Assembly: GCF_036850765.1 (NCBI RefSeq)
Contig: NC_089493.1
Location: 192,404,706-192,468,705 of the forward strand
Length of the DNA: 64,000 nucleotides
From: Saccopteryx bilineata
Taxonomy: Eukaryota > Chordata > Mammalia > Chiroptera > Emballonuridae
Direction: 5' to 3'
The position numbers and the translations under genes are program-made. Position 1 is the stretch's first letter. Each line of letters opens with the position of its first letter. This document shows, one piece after another, positions 11,607-24,293 of the stretch. The notes below the pieces were generated by a model. The model did not search any database, was not told where the DNA came from, and saw only the letters and a program-made list of their open reading frames with translations.

Positions 11607-11812
11607 CAAGGGTTGTTGGCAAACTATCGCCCCTGGGCCTAATCCATCCAGCTGCCTGTTTTTGTACAGAACTAAGAATGGTTTTTACATGCTCAATGGT
11701 TACATTTTAAGTAGTTATGTAAGTCCTTGCATAACATTCTGGGTTTGCCTCTTGGCTTCCCAAACCCCAAATATTTACTATCTGACTCTTTAAGAAGTTT
11801 GCCAACTCCTGT
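11607..11812 (+). mobile_element. Ancient hAT (Charlie-type) non-autonomous transposon
   Basis: Ends GTTGTTGGCAAACT and AAGTTTGCCAACTCCTG are inverted, and the interior has CTGCCTGTTTTTGTACAGAA and AAATATTTACTATCTGACTC, typical of an old mammalian hAT repeat. I do not give the exact family name. Confidence 0.65.
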
Positions 11813-11829
11813 GTTAGGCAATGAAAATC

Positions 11830-11906
11830 CACTGGTCACAAAAACTAGGGGATATTTTATAGCTTCACATTCATTTTGAAATATCCCCTAATTTTTGTGA
11901 GCAGTG
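11830..11906. mobile_element. 77-bp palindromic MITE
   Basis: Two 30-bp arms (CACTGGTCACAAAAACTAGG... and its complement ending ...GTGAGCAGTG) match at 27 of 30 around a 17-bp loop. A TA follows the right end. The structure fits a mariner-type miniature element. Confidence 0.75.
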
Positions 11907-12223
11907 TATTTGAAGAGTATTAATTCTATGTGTGAGGCAGACATAATTTCTCTTCACCTTCACAGCTCTGTCGGAAAGGGTTTCTTGCCTCCCATTTCAC
12001 AGAGGAGGATGCTAAGGATCACAGAGGTCAAGTGTTTATCAGAGCTGGAAACTCAAACCCAGCTCTATCTACTAACCCCGAAGTCCACAACTGCTCCCTT
12101 GTCAGTGGTTTAGAGTGGGGTCCGTGCATCCTTGGGGGCGGATAAGACGACTACTGAAGTAGAGTAAAAAATTAGATCTCCTAATGATAAATTTTTCAGC
12201 TTATCCTTTAGACACTTTCCAGT

Positions 12224-12340
12224 TTTATTTATTTTTAAATTGATTTTCAGAGAGAGAGAGAGGAAGGGGCCCGGGGATCAAACCCACAACCTCTGCATGT
12301 TGGGATGACACTCTAACCACCTGAGCGACTGGGCCAGGGC
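12224..12340 (-). repeat. Short tRNA-derived SINE
   Basis: Tail at left, GATCAAACCCACAACCTC and CTGGGCCAGGGC head at right. Confidence 0.8.
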
Positions 12341-13375
12341 TCACCATGACCCTTTCGAGCAGGGTGTTTGCAAGGGTGTGGATGAGAGCTGGCTGGTGTT
12401 TGGTGTGGCATTCCTGGTGCAGTGGGACGGGGACGGTGGGCACTGTCTCCAAGGGAGACCTGCAGCACGGTGATGGGATGACTGTCCCCCGAGACTGGTC
12501 AGGCTTGGTTTCTGACCATGGTCCGGTTCCCATCCCAAGAGGCCCCCTGCCCCGGTACCGCTGCCAGGGGAAGACTAGGCCATTGCCACTTGTCGTCTTA
12601 TGGCTAAACACTCTGGTTTGGAAGATTTGGGAGAAAATGCTCCCAAGGGGGGCCTGGACCACAAAATTTCTCCTTCTCATGGGAACAGAGATAATCCAGT
12701 ACATGAATGGCCATTCTCCCTGAGCAAGGTCTGCCAAAGGCCCTTGCTTTTACAGTGTCCTCCGACGGTGAATATTGTTTGTATGTCCCCCTTTTGCAGT
12801 CTTTCTGTCCAGGGACTCCGCTGCTCCTGCCCTTCTCTCCCTAGGAAGGTGGGTGGTGTGGTGTGATTTGGTTTCAAGATTTACCTGGAACCAAGAAGGC
12901 TCCACATGGAGAGCCTGGCTCTGCCCTTGCGAAAGGAATAAAAGTTCAGGCAGTGCCCTCCACCTCCGGGGGGCAGGTGGCTTGGGCAGTCCCTGCATAC
13001 CCAGCCATGGTTGCCCTCCACCCTCAGCCACCCTCCCCGACACCCCCCGCCCGTCCACAGGCCACAGCAGTGAGAAGCAGCTCCAAGCGGTCTGGCCACG
13101 CAAGTCTTTCCAGCGTGGGCGGAGCTCAGAGCATGTGGGCGACACCCAGCTTCCCCTTGGTGTCCGAACACTGTAGCTAAAAGAATCAAGGTGCGCGAGG
13201 CCCCACGGAGAGTCACTCCCGCTTTGGGGCGATGCCCAAACACAAAAGCCGACAGAGGCTTCTGTTCTCAGACCTCAAACTCCAGGCCCAGCTGCCAGGG
13301 TTCACGGCTCCGCTCCCTTCCTTCAGCCAAATAAAACCCACAGACACCGCAGCTTCACAGCGAAGCTTGAAACCA
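12341..13375. other. Intergenic sequence just downstream of SH3PXD2B
   Basis: GC-rich, no SINEs. Overlapping frames of 60-130 codons on both strands show no recognisable protein. Confidence 0.5.
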
Positions 13376-13390
13376 GTCAAGCATTTTCTT

Positions 13391-13396
13391 TTTATT
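13391..13396 (-). terminator. SH3PXD2B: Polyadenylation signal AATAAA for SH3PXD2B
   Basis: On the minus strand the hexamer follows a T-rich run and is followed, after about 40-70 nt, by a GU-rich stretch (GCGGTGTCTGTGGG around 13350-13330), the usual arrangement for cleavage near 13370-13380. Confidence 0.7.
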
Positions 13397-15657
13397 AAAA
13401 AAAAAAAAAAGAAAAAGTCTAATGGTAAGTACATAGTCTATACATGCTACAGCTAACTGTTCATCACCCTTCCCCCCTCACATTATACATCTCAGTATTC
13501 ATGTGTGTGTTAAAAGGAAGCAAAAAACACCACCAGAATCTTTCCATTTGCCGAGAGGGTACAGAGCGCGAGTGTCCAGAGAGCTCCAGCCTCTTCCTGC
13601 GCACGCGCACAAGGTGGGGCGGGGCGACAATCAGAACCCACTGTTCCTGGAGGGGTGCGAGAAACGGCCCACTGACGAGGTGGCTCTCTGAAGCGGGACA
13701 TGTGGGCCGAAGCTACGGTGACCAGTTTCTCACCAGCCCTGGAGGAGCGAGGGGGGCGCTATCAGCAATGGCACGGGCACAGAGGCAGAGACGGCGTACA
13801 AGGGGACAGAACCCGGACACCTTCGTGGTCTCAGAACTGCTTATTGCTGTAACAAGCCTGGCGGGCACCTCCTCGTGTGCCCGTAGCAGGCCTGATGGTG
13901 AAGGCTACAGGCTGAGGTACTGGGTGTGGCTTCTTGGAGGAAACAGAGCTTGAGCCCCCATGTCTCACGCTAGAACTAGGAAGGCCTGCTTTGGAGTCAT
14001 AGAAACGGGAAGGCAGATGGAATGTCGAAGCATGGGGAGGGGCCCAGGAACCCATAGGGTAGCACCAGAAACGGACATGACCCCACGGAGCTGGACGGCC
14101 ACGTCTGTGGGGAAGGGTCTTCAGCAGGTGGTCTGTGAGTGGGTCAATAGAGCCTCCTGGTTTTAACTCTGCACAAAGTCAGAGCCGTAGCCAAGTCTGG
14201 ACCAGTTCCCCAGGCTAAGGGAGGGCGTCCTGCACCCTCGGGCCCCGGCATGAGCCTGTCCTCACTCATTCGAGCCACAGTGTGAGGCTAGGTGATCTTT
14301 GGTCAATGCCATGGGATGGCCGTTTGCAGAAAGATAGGCGTGGACAACCAAGGGGGGACAAGACTGCCATGCATGGCCAAGGCTGTTATGTGCCCACCGT
14401 CACAGTCCAAAGAGATGGGCAAGCCCTCCCAGGAGCAGGTGGACCCAACACTTAGTGACTTGGCACAATGAGAGGATGGGAGCCAGGGCACGGACGTTCT
14501 CGTTCTTGATGCCAAGCTGCCAGCTATGACGGCAGGACCCATTCCTTCTTCATCCCACTCAGTGCCGATTCTTGGCACAGGCTGAATGAATGCTAGACTG
14601 TCCATCCCTAAGGTCCTCCCAAACCTTGGGGAGATTTAGCACCTGCTCTTTAATGTGGCAAATTCATTTTCCTCTGTTCCACGTGGTAATGAAATCCCCA
14701 GTGGGCCCGGAAATGTTCTAAGGCCTAGAACGTAGCCTGAGAAATTGGTTACGTGGAGAGGCCGGCAGCGGAGGCTCACCAGGACGGCTGGAGCCCATCC
14801 CATCCCAAGTCTCCTGAGACAAGGACATAACCCCAGCAAATGGCAAAGAAATTTTGAGCAAAAAATTTGAGCCAAGGTCTATTTTATCAAGGGGTGGTCC
14901 TGAAACTCAGATTTTCTAAAGTCTGAGTGGGAACACAAACTGTAGTTTTACTTTAAGATGTAAGATAAAATATAGGAAAGAGGCGGAGTTGAGGAGGGGA
15001 GAAAAGCCACACCTCTGTCTACCTCAGACTGGCACTGACCTGTGACTCACTGACACGCGCAATCGTGGATCACCTGCTTCCCTGGCAGCCCTAAGAAGTA
15101 ACTTCACTGCTGATGGTGGAGGACGTCATGGACATTGGGGAGAAAACACCCACGGATTTGAGTCTCAGCTTGGTCACTGTCACTATTTGAATGACGCTAG
15201 GGATGTGGCCTCACCCCTGAACCTCAATTTTCTCACTACAGATTGGGGCTGATCCCACACGCCTCACAGAGTTTTCGTGAGGACCAGGTTAAAGGAGGGA
15301 CAGTGTCTGACCCTGGTGACCTGCCAGAGCGTGGCAGGGGGTTATTCCTGCACCCAGGCCATCTTCTGTGGCTGTAACTCCAGGGCACTTTTGCACCCAC
15401 TCCCATCAATCACTCAACAGAATAATGGCTGCCATCCTGGATGCTATAAACCTAAGTCCACAGGCAAGGACAGCTAGGAGAGCCACTGCCATCAAAACAC
15501 CCCCCCTACACACTTCCAGGTGCCTGGGGATGTACCCACTGTGGCAGAAGGGGCTGTAGAGAGGAGCCCTCAGCACACAAGTGAATAAAGTGAATCCTGA
15601 GGAAAGAACAGTGAACAGAGGGGAATGTGGCGTTAGTACCTTCAGTTCCCATAAGAT

Positions 15658-15686
15658 TAATAATAATAACAACAACAACAACAAAA
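15658..15686. repeat. (AAT)n/(AAC)n simple repeat in the 3' UTR
   Basis: AATAATAATAACAACAACAA run. Confidence 0.85.
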
Positions 15687-17183
15687 AGGCAGGGTCTTTC
15701 ATTTGCGGGGAAACGCTAAGCCCAGAGGAAGAAAGAACCAGTCCACTCCTGCCCAGCGGATCCCTGGGAGGCGGGAATGAGGTGAAGGACAAACCCCTTT
15801 GGAGGAACTGGCAAACAGAAACCAAAGCCCGCACAGCCCGGCAGGGAGCCGCACGCAGCCTGGTCTACCCAGTGCCTAGCAAAGGGTAGGCGCTTGCGAA
15901 ATACATGAAAAGGTCAACGAGAGCAGAAAGTGAATCAGGAGGAAAAAATGTAAGAGTTCTGTCTTTTGAAATGTAGTAAAATCCTGCCTCACAACTTCAT
16001 AGAAGGGGTTTAAGTTAACATGGATCAAACGCTGAGGAAAACAGGGTATGGGACCTCCTCCCAAGTGAGGGGGCCGTGAAGAGGTGGGTGGTCTCCTCCT
16101 TTCTTCCCTTAGGGTTCTGGGCATAGGGCCAAGGGACAAGCAGGTACAGGGAGAGGAGCCTCAGGGCCCCGCCCTAAGGTTGTCGGGGGTGGGACTTACA
16201 GACTGACTGGAGGAGTAAGATGCTACTGTAGGTCTGAGGAAACTCTTTATCCAGCAGAAACATCCAGAGCCCACGTGGTGGAGGTGGAGGGGACCTTTGG
16301 CACTGCGGATGGACAGCAAGCTGGCTTGGTAGTTCCAAAAGCATTGCAGCCAATCAACACTCTGAACCGGAGACTTGGGGCAGGAGGACAGGAGGACAGG
16401 AGCATTTCCTCTTCTCCTGCGGGGTCAGGTGGGGTGGGGACGGTCCACAAGGCAGGAGCTCTGGGCTGGGACCTGCAAACCTTGGGCCCTGGTTCTAGTT
16501 CTGTATGTGGCTGTGACTCTATGTCTGAGCCACACCATCAAAACGGGTGGGCGAGCTGCCCTGGGTTCCACCCGGTGAGAGGGAGAGTGCAGAGGGTAAG
16601 AGGAAACGAGGAAAGCCAGAGAGGAGTGGGAAGCAGCGGGCGAGCGACAGGAGGCACCCACCTGGTCCTTGGGTCCCTGTCACCTGGCGGGCGGGGGGCG
16701 GCGGGCTCTGCTGGTTACACCGAGCTCAATGGAGAGCCAGCTGCTGGTCCTTGAGCCGCCAGGGCCCCTCAGGGCTGGCATGTGAGACCACCTCAGCCCC
16801 TTTGCTCCACAAGCTCCAGCCCTCCTGGGACACCAGGGCTCCGGCACCCACGCCCCTTCCTCCTCCTGCCCCGTTGGCCTCTTCCAGGGCGAACGCACAG
16901 GCTTGGGAGTCAGGTTGGCCTGGGTTCAAATCCTCTTTCCTCCTCTTCCTAGCCATTGTGCCATGGGCACACTGAGCCCAAGTTTCCTCATCTATGAAAT
17001 GGGTCTAATGTGACAAGAGAGGGTCGTCGTGAGGGTTAAACGGGAATGTAAAGTGCCGCGTAGTATGGCATGGACGAGCTGCTCAGCAAAGGGGTGCTCA
17101 GCAAGGAGCATGGCTTGTGAGTGGTCCCCCATTTCAAACCAACGCTGAGATGCTTGCTCAAGGCAGACAGACGTGAAATGCCC

Positions 17184-17210
17184 CAGGGCAGGGCAGGGCA
17201 GGGCAGGGAC
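17184..17210. repeat. Short CAGGG tandem repeat
   Basis: GGGCAGGGCAGGGCAGGG, about five units, in the 3' UTR. Confidence 0.85.
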
Positions 17211-17895
17211 TGTCCCCGAGCGTGGCAGTGAGGCTTGCTCCAGGCTGCACCAGCCCCTTTAGGACCCCAGTCAGGCTCCCAGGGCAGAAGACGGGAGGCG
17301 GGATAGCTGAGTGGACCTCTAGGCCCACTCGTGGGGAAGCTGCTTCTGGTCAAACCTGAGAGGAGGACCCCCCCGGGACTGGCCACGGAGCCACTTCTAC
17401 AGGGTGAAGTCTTTTCCGGTACCAGGCATTTTGGAAACGGGGTGAACAAAGTCACTGGGCTTTCAGAGACATACATGGAGAAGCTGGAGCAAGCTGTCAC
17501 GGACCAGATGGGGTGCCGGGAGGCAGCCCCTTAGGACGCTGCGTCCAAGCAACGAGAAACCCTTTCTGCAGTTTCTCCAGACGGCGGATTCCGGTCCCGG
17601 AGGCCTTGGAGAGTCACGGTCCCACTGCTGGGTGGGCAGGGAGGTTGGGTGGCAATGCCACTGGCCTTAAGGCAGGGACACTGAGTGGAGGGAGAGCAAG
17701 CGTGTGGCCTCCGAGCCTCCAAGGGTGGCTGGGGTGGGAGGGCCGACCCCACCCCACGGGAGGGAAGAAACCAGTTCTCCAGAGCCTCCCTTCCTTGGGA
17801 GCTGCGTGGAGAATGATAAATTAAGAGGCATATTAAATATGTGGGCGAGACCAGCAGGGACACGCGGGACCTCCAGACAGGGAGGGGGGGGGAGG

Positions 17896-19425
17896 CTAGG
17901 GCTTCTTTCGGAGATAGTTGGAGGGAATCCACCCCTCCCAGGAGGGCGCCCCGCTGAGGACCTGGCAGAACCACCAGCCGCTGCTGTTCTTCTCCCGGAC
18001 CTCAAACACCGTCCCCTCCTGGAAGCTGCTGGTGTCTTCGTCTCCTTCAAAATTGGCCACGGCCACATATAAGTCCTTGGGGCCGTCAGCACCGGGGAAG
18101 GGGGCCGCAGCCACTTTCTCCCTGTTTTCTCCGATCTTGCCCACCATCCGTGGCCCCGGCCCGCCTCTGCCTCGCATGTCATCTTGGCCCCCCGAGGAGG
18201 AGTTGGCGAGGAAAGGTTTGGCTTTTGGAGGGACCAGCAGGGCCCGACCTGGGGCAGGAGGGGCCCGGCCTTCGCTGGCCTCCTGCTGTGGCCCTCTGGC
18301 CTCTGGGAGGGGCCTGGCTGAAGAGGTTTTCTTGGGAGGGGGTGGTCTACGGGGCGGGATCACGGGTCTCTGCTGGGGTGCCTCTTGGAGAGGCACGGGC
18401 ACATTCCTAGGTACGGGATCCGTGGTCTTGGCCGGCCTCGGAGGGGCTCTGCAGGGTATCTCCTTCGGGCTGGGCCCATCCTGTCTGCCCGTCCTGTCCT
18501 GGGCACGACCAGGCCCTTCCCCGGGGAGGAAGCTGCGGCTCAAGGCTGCGTCTTGGCCCCCAACAGCCTGGGGGCTGCTCTCTCCATCCAACAGGGGCTT
18601 CTCTTGGCACTTGGCAGGCCTGAGCTTGCTCCTGAGGTGGCAGATGTCCACCTGGTCTTCACCCTGCGGTGGCTCTGTCCTGGGGGAAGAAGCCGGTTTG
18701 GGCCTAACCTGAGGTCTGGACTTCAAGAAGGGATTCTGGGGCATGGCTTCCGGCTTCTCCTCGGGCGGGTCGGCCTTGGGCTTGGAGATGGGCCGCAGGT
18801 TGGGCCTCTTGACTTCCTTGGCCAACACCTTGTGGCCACACTCCAGCCCCATCTCGTTTTTGAGCTGGAACAACTTGCTCTTGTCAGGTTTGGGCTCCGG
18901 CCTCCTGCCGTCCCGGGCTGGGGGGCTGTGTTTGGCCGGAATCATTGGCAAAATCACGCCGGGAGGCTTGGGCGAGGAGCCCCGGAGCTGCTCCAGCCTC
19001 TGCCGCTCCCGCTCCTCCCCTTCCGACTTGATGATGGATTCCTTCCGGGGAGGGAGGCTGGGCTTCTCCAGGTCGGGGTCTGAGATCTCCTCGTAGCCCG
19101 TGCACGACGTGTCCGAAGACGCCTTTCTCGGGAGCTCCCTGCCGCCCTTCCAGTCTTTGGACCAGGGGATCCCGAAATCCGCCGCGCCGGGGGGAGCGTC
19201 GGGCAGGGGCCGAGAGGGGCCGCCGGCCTCACTGCCCGTGTGGTTCTCCATCCCGGCTGCGTCCCCCAGCCGGAGATGGGTCACCTCGTTGGGCAAGGGA
19301 GCCAGGAAGTTGGGTCTCGAGGCATTGCTGGTCTTCTTATACTTGTCAATGAAGGTCGCTGGGGCCCATCCTTCCTTATCGTCAATCTGAATGTACCACC
19401 AGCCACTTAAGTTCTTCTCGATCAC
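17896..19425 (-). CDS. SH3PXD2B: SH3PXD2B exon 13: end of SH3-3, proline-rich region, SH3-4, stop
   Basis: The terminal coding exon has 509 codons plus a TAG stop at 17898-17896. It begins with [20 protein letters not shown] and [11 protein letters not shown], closing SH3-3. Next is a long, probably disordered linker with GYEEISDPD (equivalent to a reported Src-target tyrosine near residue 508), [10 protein letters not shown] and VPPKAKP SH3-ligand motifs. It ends with SH3-4: [20 protein letters not shown], the WW pair, then [13 protein letters not shown] at the C-terminus. Acceptor CATCCAG|GTG. The frame could be read upstream to 19518, but that part is intron: the splice site at 19425 joins GLKVE to VIEKN exactly. 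No stop or frameshift breaks the exon. Confidence 0.97.
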   Translation of the reverse strand: MIEKNLSGWWYIQIDDKEGWAPATFIDKYKKTSNASRPNFLAPLPNEVTHLRLGDAAGMENHTGSEAGGPSRPLPDAPPGAADFGIPWSKDWKGGRELPRKASSDTSCTGYEEISDPDLEKPSLPPRKESIIKSEGEERERQRLEQLRGSSPKPPGVILPMIPAKHSPPARDGRRPEPKPDKSKLFQLKNEMGLECGHKVLAKEVKRPNLRPISKPKADPPEEKPEAMPQNPFLKSRPQVRPKPASSPRTEPPQGEDQVDICHLRSKLRPAKCQEKPLLDGESSPQAVGGQDAALSRSFLPGEGPGRAQDRTGRQDGPSPKEIPCRAPPRPAKTTDPVPRNVPVPLQEAPQQRPVIPPRRPPPPKKTSSARPLPEARGPQQEASEGRAPPAPGRALLVPPKAKPFLANSSSGGQDDMRGRGGPGPRMVGKIGENREKVAAAPFPGADGPKDLYVAVANFEGDEDTSSFQEGTVFEVREKNSSGWWFCQVLSGAPSWEGWIPSNYLRKKP

Positions 19426-20269
19426 CTGGATGGGGGGACAGAGCAAAGCACTTAATAACAGGTACAGTTCCAGTGCTGACAGACCAGGACGGCGCAGCTC
19501 CGGAGCGGGGACTGGCACTCAGCAGGCATCTATGGAGACCGCTGTGTATCAGAAACCTCGCACAAGGGAGCAGTTCTGGCCTAACTCCGGATTTCCCCAG
19601 AAGCAGTCCCCGACACATGGACTTGAGTACAGGGAGTTAATTTGAGAGGCGATTTCAGGGAGTAACAAATGGGGAGCCTGAGAGCCTAGTATGAGCAGGC
19701 TACTGCTTCAGGCCACTGGGGCTTCATCCGCCAGGGACCTTCCAGGGGACCGTGTGGCATCAGACTGCCCCACGGGGGGTGGGGACATTCACCTACAGGC
19801 TCATACTTCTGCCCCCAAGCACATTAACTGCCCCCTTTCTGGGGGTGTCCTCAGGGCACGGAAGAGGTGGGAAGCTGGCAGCTGTGGGGGACCTAGATGC
19901 AGCTGTAGGTCAACTCAGGTGAGTCAGGATGCAGGGTAGGGTCTCTGTAATGTCTGCTACAATTCTAAAGAATTTCAAGGTAAAACCCGATGAGGTGGTT
20001 CCGGTGTTTACAGGCCCGGCTGGATGACAAATGCAAATCCTTAAACGAGGGAATCACACTCAGCCCATGTTTACTTACAGGGGAATGGATGATGAAGGAG
20101 GAAAAACAAACTTTCATCTCCTCCCCTTCTCCCTCTGGGCTACACCCCCATTAAATGGAACGGTGGGCGGAATCCCCCGTGATATTTGAGAGCTCGTGTC
20201 ACCTGTTGCCTTTTGTTCAGCACCGGCTACCTAAGTTCACACGGGTGAAAGGCAGGCAAGCTGCAGGCT

Positions 20270-20650
20270 ATAAACTGAATTGTATCTGCCCAAGATTCGT
20301 ATGTTGAAGGCTTTACCCCCTTACCCCTAAGCACGTGGCTCTATTTGGAGATGGAGCCTTTTCAGAGGTAATTAAGTTAAATGGGGTCATTAAGGTGGGG
20401 CCTAATCCTGTACGACTGGTGCCCTTATAAGAAGAGATTAGGACACAAGAGAACATACAGAATGAGGGACACGCATGTGAGGACGCAGTGAGAAGACAGC
20501 CCCTGCAAACTAAAGAGGGAAGCCGGGGGAGAAACCACCCCCACTAACACTTTGACCTTGGCCTTCCAGCTTCCAAAACTGAGAGAAAATAAACCCTGTG
20601 GTTTAAACCACCCAGTCCACGACATTGTGTGATGACAGCCCGAGCTGATG
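20270..20650 (+). mobile_element. MLT1-like (ERVL-MaLR) solo LTR
   Basis: Sequence follows the MaLR pattern: ATTCGTATGTTGAAGGCTTT, then GGTGGGGCCTAATCC, GTGCCCTTATAAGAAGAGAT, and GAGAGAAAATAAACCCTGTG near the end. Confidence 0.75.
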
Positions 20651-20654
20651 AATG

Positions 20655-20790
20655 CCTGTGGTTCTCTGGCAGGCTCTGTGCATACAGGGTCTGATTGGTG
20701 CTCACAAACGCCCCGTGAGATCGGGATTGTGATCCCATTTTACAGATGCACAACTGAGTCTCAGGAGAGCTGAGGATGCGCAGACTCACA
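20655..20790 (-). repeat. MIR fragment
   Basis: GTGATCCCATTTTACAGATG with the following AACTGAG and CTCACAG pattern is MIR-like. Confidence 0.65.
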
Positions 20791-21609
20791 GAGGGTCAAG
20801 CAAGTCAACGGGGGCGGGGGGAGTCCAAGGCAGGTTGGTGGGCTCCGGAGTCTGAGCCTTCCCCACTCTGACCCTGTCCCAAAAAGGGGACCAGCTTGGG
20901 GAGAAGCTGTGCCTGGTGATACAATTCCTGGGGCAAAGAGGGCTGCGGGCATAGATCTGCTGCTGCACCGTGTGCCCAGCTCGGAGAGGAAGGGCAGCCA
21001 CAGACCCGGCCCGGGTGGCGGAGGCTGAGCTCTGGGGCCTGCCGTCCTGGGTCCTACTTCTGGCTTACTGCCTGAATGGCTCTACACAAACCACAAAAAA
21101 GAGATAAAACAATGACACCCACTTGCAGGTGTTCATGACGGCCACATAAGCTAATGTATACACCGGCACTTGGCAGATGCTGAAAGGTAAATGTTACCTA
21201 TTATTAAATCACAGCAAAGATTACCAAGAGAGCAGGATGCACGTGACAAGCATATACTTAAGTGCCACTGGACTCTCTCCAGGAAAGGGCACTGATAAAT
21301 GTAAACCCCTCACCTGAGGGTACTAGCATCTTACCAACACTTAGTAGCTATGGTAACAATTCAAGGTGATTCTGGGCATACAAATTATTGTGGGCACATC
21401 CATGAACTCAACAACTCTAATACTAAGTATGAACAATAATCAAAATGAAATATATCAATGAGGATTTGCTAAGCTCACACTCCATGCAAAGAGTATGGCA
21501 GAAGCTCTCAACATGTGTTCTTAATCACGACTTTTGGGAGTTTTCATTTGCTAGAGACAAGCTAAGAGTTATTATGAATAAATAGAAGCAAATGAAAAAT
21601 CAAAAGAGT

Positions 21610-21815
21610 GGTGAGGAAAGAAAAGAGCCTGGGCTTTAAAACCAAAGAGACCTGGTTCAAATCTCACCTCCACCACTTATTAGCTATGCAACCTCGAGAA
21701 ATTTATCTAGCCTCCCTTTATCTCAGGTACATCTGTAAAATGGACTGAAGATATTGACCTTAGGGACTTCTGTGAAGATTAGTTAGCAACTAGGTAAGGC
21801 ACCTGGCACAGACAG
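21610..21815 (+). repeat. MIR
   Basis: CTGGTTCAAATCTCACCTCC, then CTTATTAGCTATGCAACCTC and CATCTGTAAAATGGACTGAA follow the MIR core. Confidence 0.75.
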
Positions 21816-22010
21816 GTGTCTACATCACCATCATTAAACACGTTATGGAGATACGCAGACTAGGCGAAGACCTAGGTGTGTCCGATAGCTCCATGGCTAG
21901 AACACAGTGGGTCCATTAACATATTCTGAAGGCTAACATGATGTTGAGATGAACCAGGAGGCAAAACTGGAGAAGAGAATACAGAATTGATCATAAGAAA
22001 ATACTTAAAT

Positions 22011-22399
22011 GGCCCTGGCCGGTTGGCTCAGTGGTAGAGCGTTGGCCTGGCGTGCAGAGGTCCCGGGTTCGATTCCCGGCCAGGGCACACAGGGGAAGCA
22101 CCCATTTGCTTCTCCACCCCTCCCCCTCTCCTTCCTCTCTGTCTCTCTCTTCCCCTCCCTCAGCCGAGGCTCCATTGGAGCAAAGATGGCTCGGGTGCTG
22201 GGGATGGCTCCTTGGCCTCTGCCCCAGGTGCTAGAGTGGCTCTGGTCGCGACAGAGCGACACTCTGGAGGGGCAGAGCATCGCCCCCTGGTGGGCAGAGT
22301 GTCGCCCCCTGGTGGGCGTGCCAGGTGGATCCCGGTCGGGCGCATGCGGGAGTCTGTCTGTCCCCGTTTCTAGCTTCAGAAAAATACAAAAAAAAAAAA
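22011..22399 (+). repeat. Long bat SINE, copy D
   Basis: Full-length, flanked by AAGAAAATACTTAAA (from 21995 and 22400). Two intact CTCF-like cores on the minus strand, 22280-22293 and 22302-22315. Lies about 90 bp from exon 12. Confidence 0.93.
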
Positions 22400-22460
22400 A
22401 AGAAAATACTTAAAAACTTGATATAATGCTATTAACCAATGTTACAATAAATAAAATTTA

Positions 22461-23471
<1,011 letters not shown>

Positions 23472-23521
23472 TATGGTCATGTCCCGGCGAGGAGGAGGTC
23501 TCTGCCTCATCTTGGGTGATC
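23472..23521 (-). CDS. SH3PXD2B: SH3PXD2B exon 11: short basic proline linker
   Basis: The 50-bp exon encodes (R)SPKMRQRPPPRRDMTI. The PPPRR core could serve as an SH3-binding motif. Acceptor TATAG|GATC, donor CATA|GTAAGT. It connects the SH3-2/SH3-3 linker in phase with exons 10 and 12. It is 2 mod 3 in length, so it must be spliced together with exon 10's odd base. Confidence 0.94.
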
Positions 23522-23942
23522 CTATAAAGGGATGAGATCTTATTTCACAGAATTCTACAGATAAAATTCCTGAGCTGGACACCAGGAAAGAGCTGTTCCA
23601 TTCCACCCTGTGCAAGATAAGGCAGAACACTGCACAGGCGTTAGTGAGCTGCTGTGACCCTTCCCATGAGAAGAGCTGGACTGGGAAGGGGCCTTGTGGG
23701 TTTGGCTCAGGACGGCTGGGAAGCTTCCCAGGAAGGGTGAAAGTGCAGGCTGCAGACTAATGCAGAGGAGGGCTGCAACAAGTTATTTGACTCTTTGAGC
23801 CACAAGGCCCTCATTGGCAGAAGTGGACTAATGCCTGTCTCCCCAGGGAAGTGGTGGAGATGAAAGTAAGCATACATGGGAGGCTCCTGGCACATGGCAG
23901 ACATGCCATAAATGTTACCACCCCTGGCTTTGTGCTGTGGAG

Positions 23943-24293
23943 CAGTGGTCCCCAACCTTTTTTGAGCCACGGACCCGTTTAATGTCAGAAAATATTTTCA
24001 CAGACCGGCCTTTAGGGTGGGACGGATAAATGCACAAAATAAAATTATGCGACTGGCGTAAAAACTGTGGTATTTTAAAATATAATTGTCGAACTTACGA
24101 GACAAGCGTCAAGAGTGAGTCTTAGACAGATGTAACGGAGGGAATCTGGTCATTTTTAAAAAATAAAACATTGTTCAGACTTAAATATAAATAAAACAGA
24201 AATAATGTAAGTTATTTATTCTTTCTCTGCGGGCCGGTACCAAATGGCCCACAGACCGGTACCGGTCTGCGGCCCGGGGGTTGGGGACCACTG
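23943..24293 (+). mobile_element. hAT-type non-autonomous transposon, 351 bp
   Basis: Perfect 15-bp inverted ends CAGTGGTCCCCAACC. Interior is AT-rich with no transposase. The 8-bp flanks (CTGTGGAG, CCCTAGAG) match at only 5 of 8, so the insertion is old. Confidence 0.82.

Larger units (their letters stand above)
13376..17895 (-). other. SH3PXD2B: SH3PXD2B 3' UTR (inferred)
   Basis: From the stop codon to the AATAAA at 13396-13391 there are about 4.5 kb without splice signals, recognisable bat SINEs or L1, as expected for a constrained untranslated region. A GC-rich stretch lies at 16250-16900, a CAGGG repeat at 17184-17210 and a short (AAT)n/(AAC)n tract at 15658-15686. A possible upstream ATTAAA at 14654-14649 could give a shorter form. 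Open frames in this interval are on both strands and none resembles a known protein. The extent is inferred from the signal and the repeat-free character, not from transcript data. Confidence 0.75.

Noticed and set aside
12225..12737. Minus-strand frame of 170 codons
   Set aside because: It runs into a SINE at its left end and resembles no known protein.
17918..19083. Long plus-strand open frames (264 and 232 codons) opposite SH3PXD2B exon 13
   Set aside because: They are antisense shadows of a GC-rich, proline-rich coding exon; no start context or similarity supports a gene.
19426..19518. Extension of exon 13 upstream to the start of its open frame
   Set aside because: The CAG|GTG acceptor at 19425 joins exactly to exon 12 (KVE to VIEK) and the extension does not match the family.
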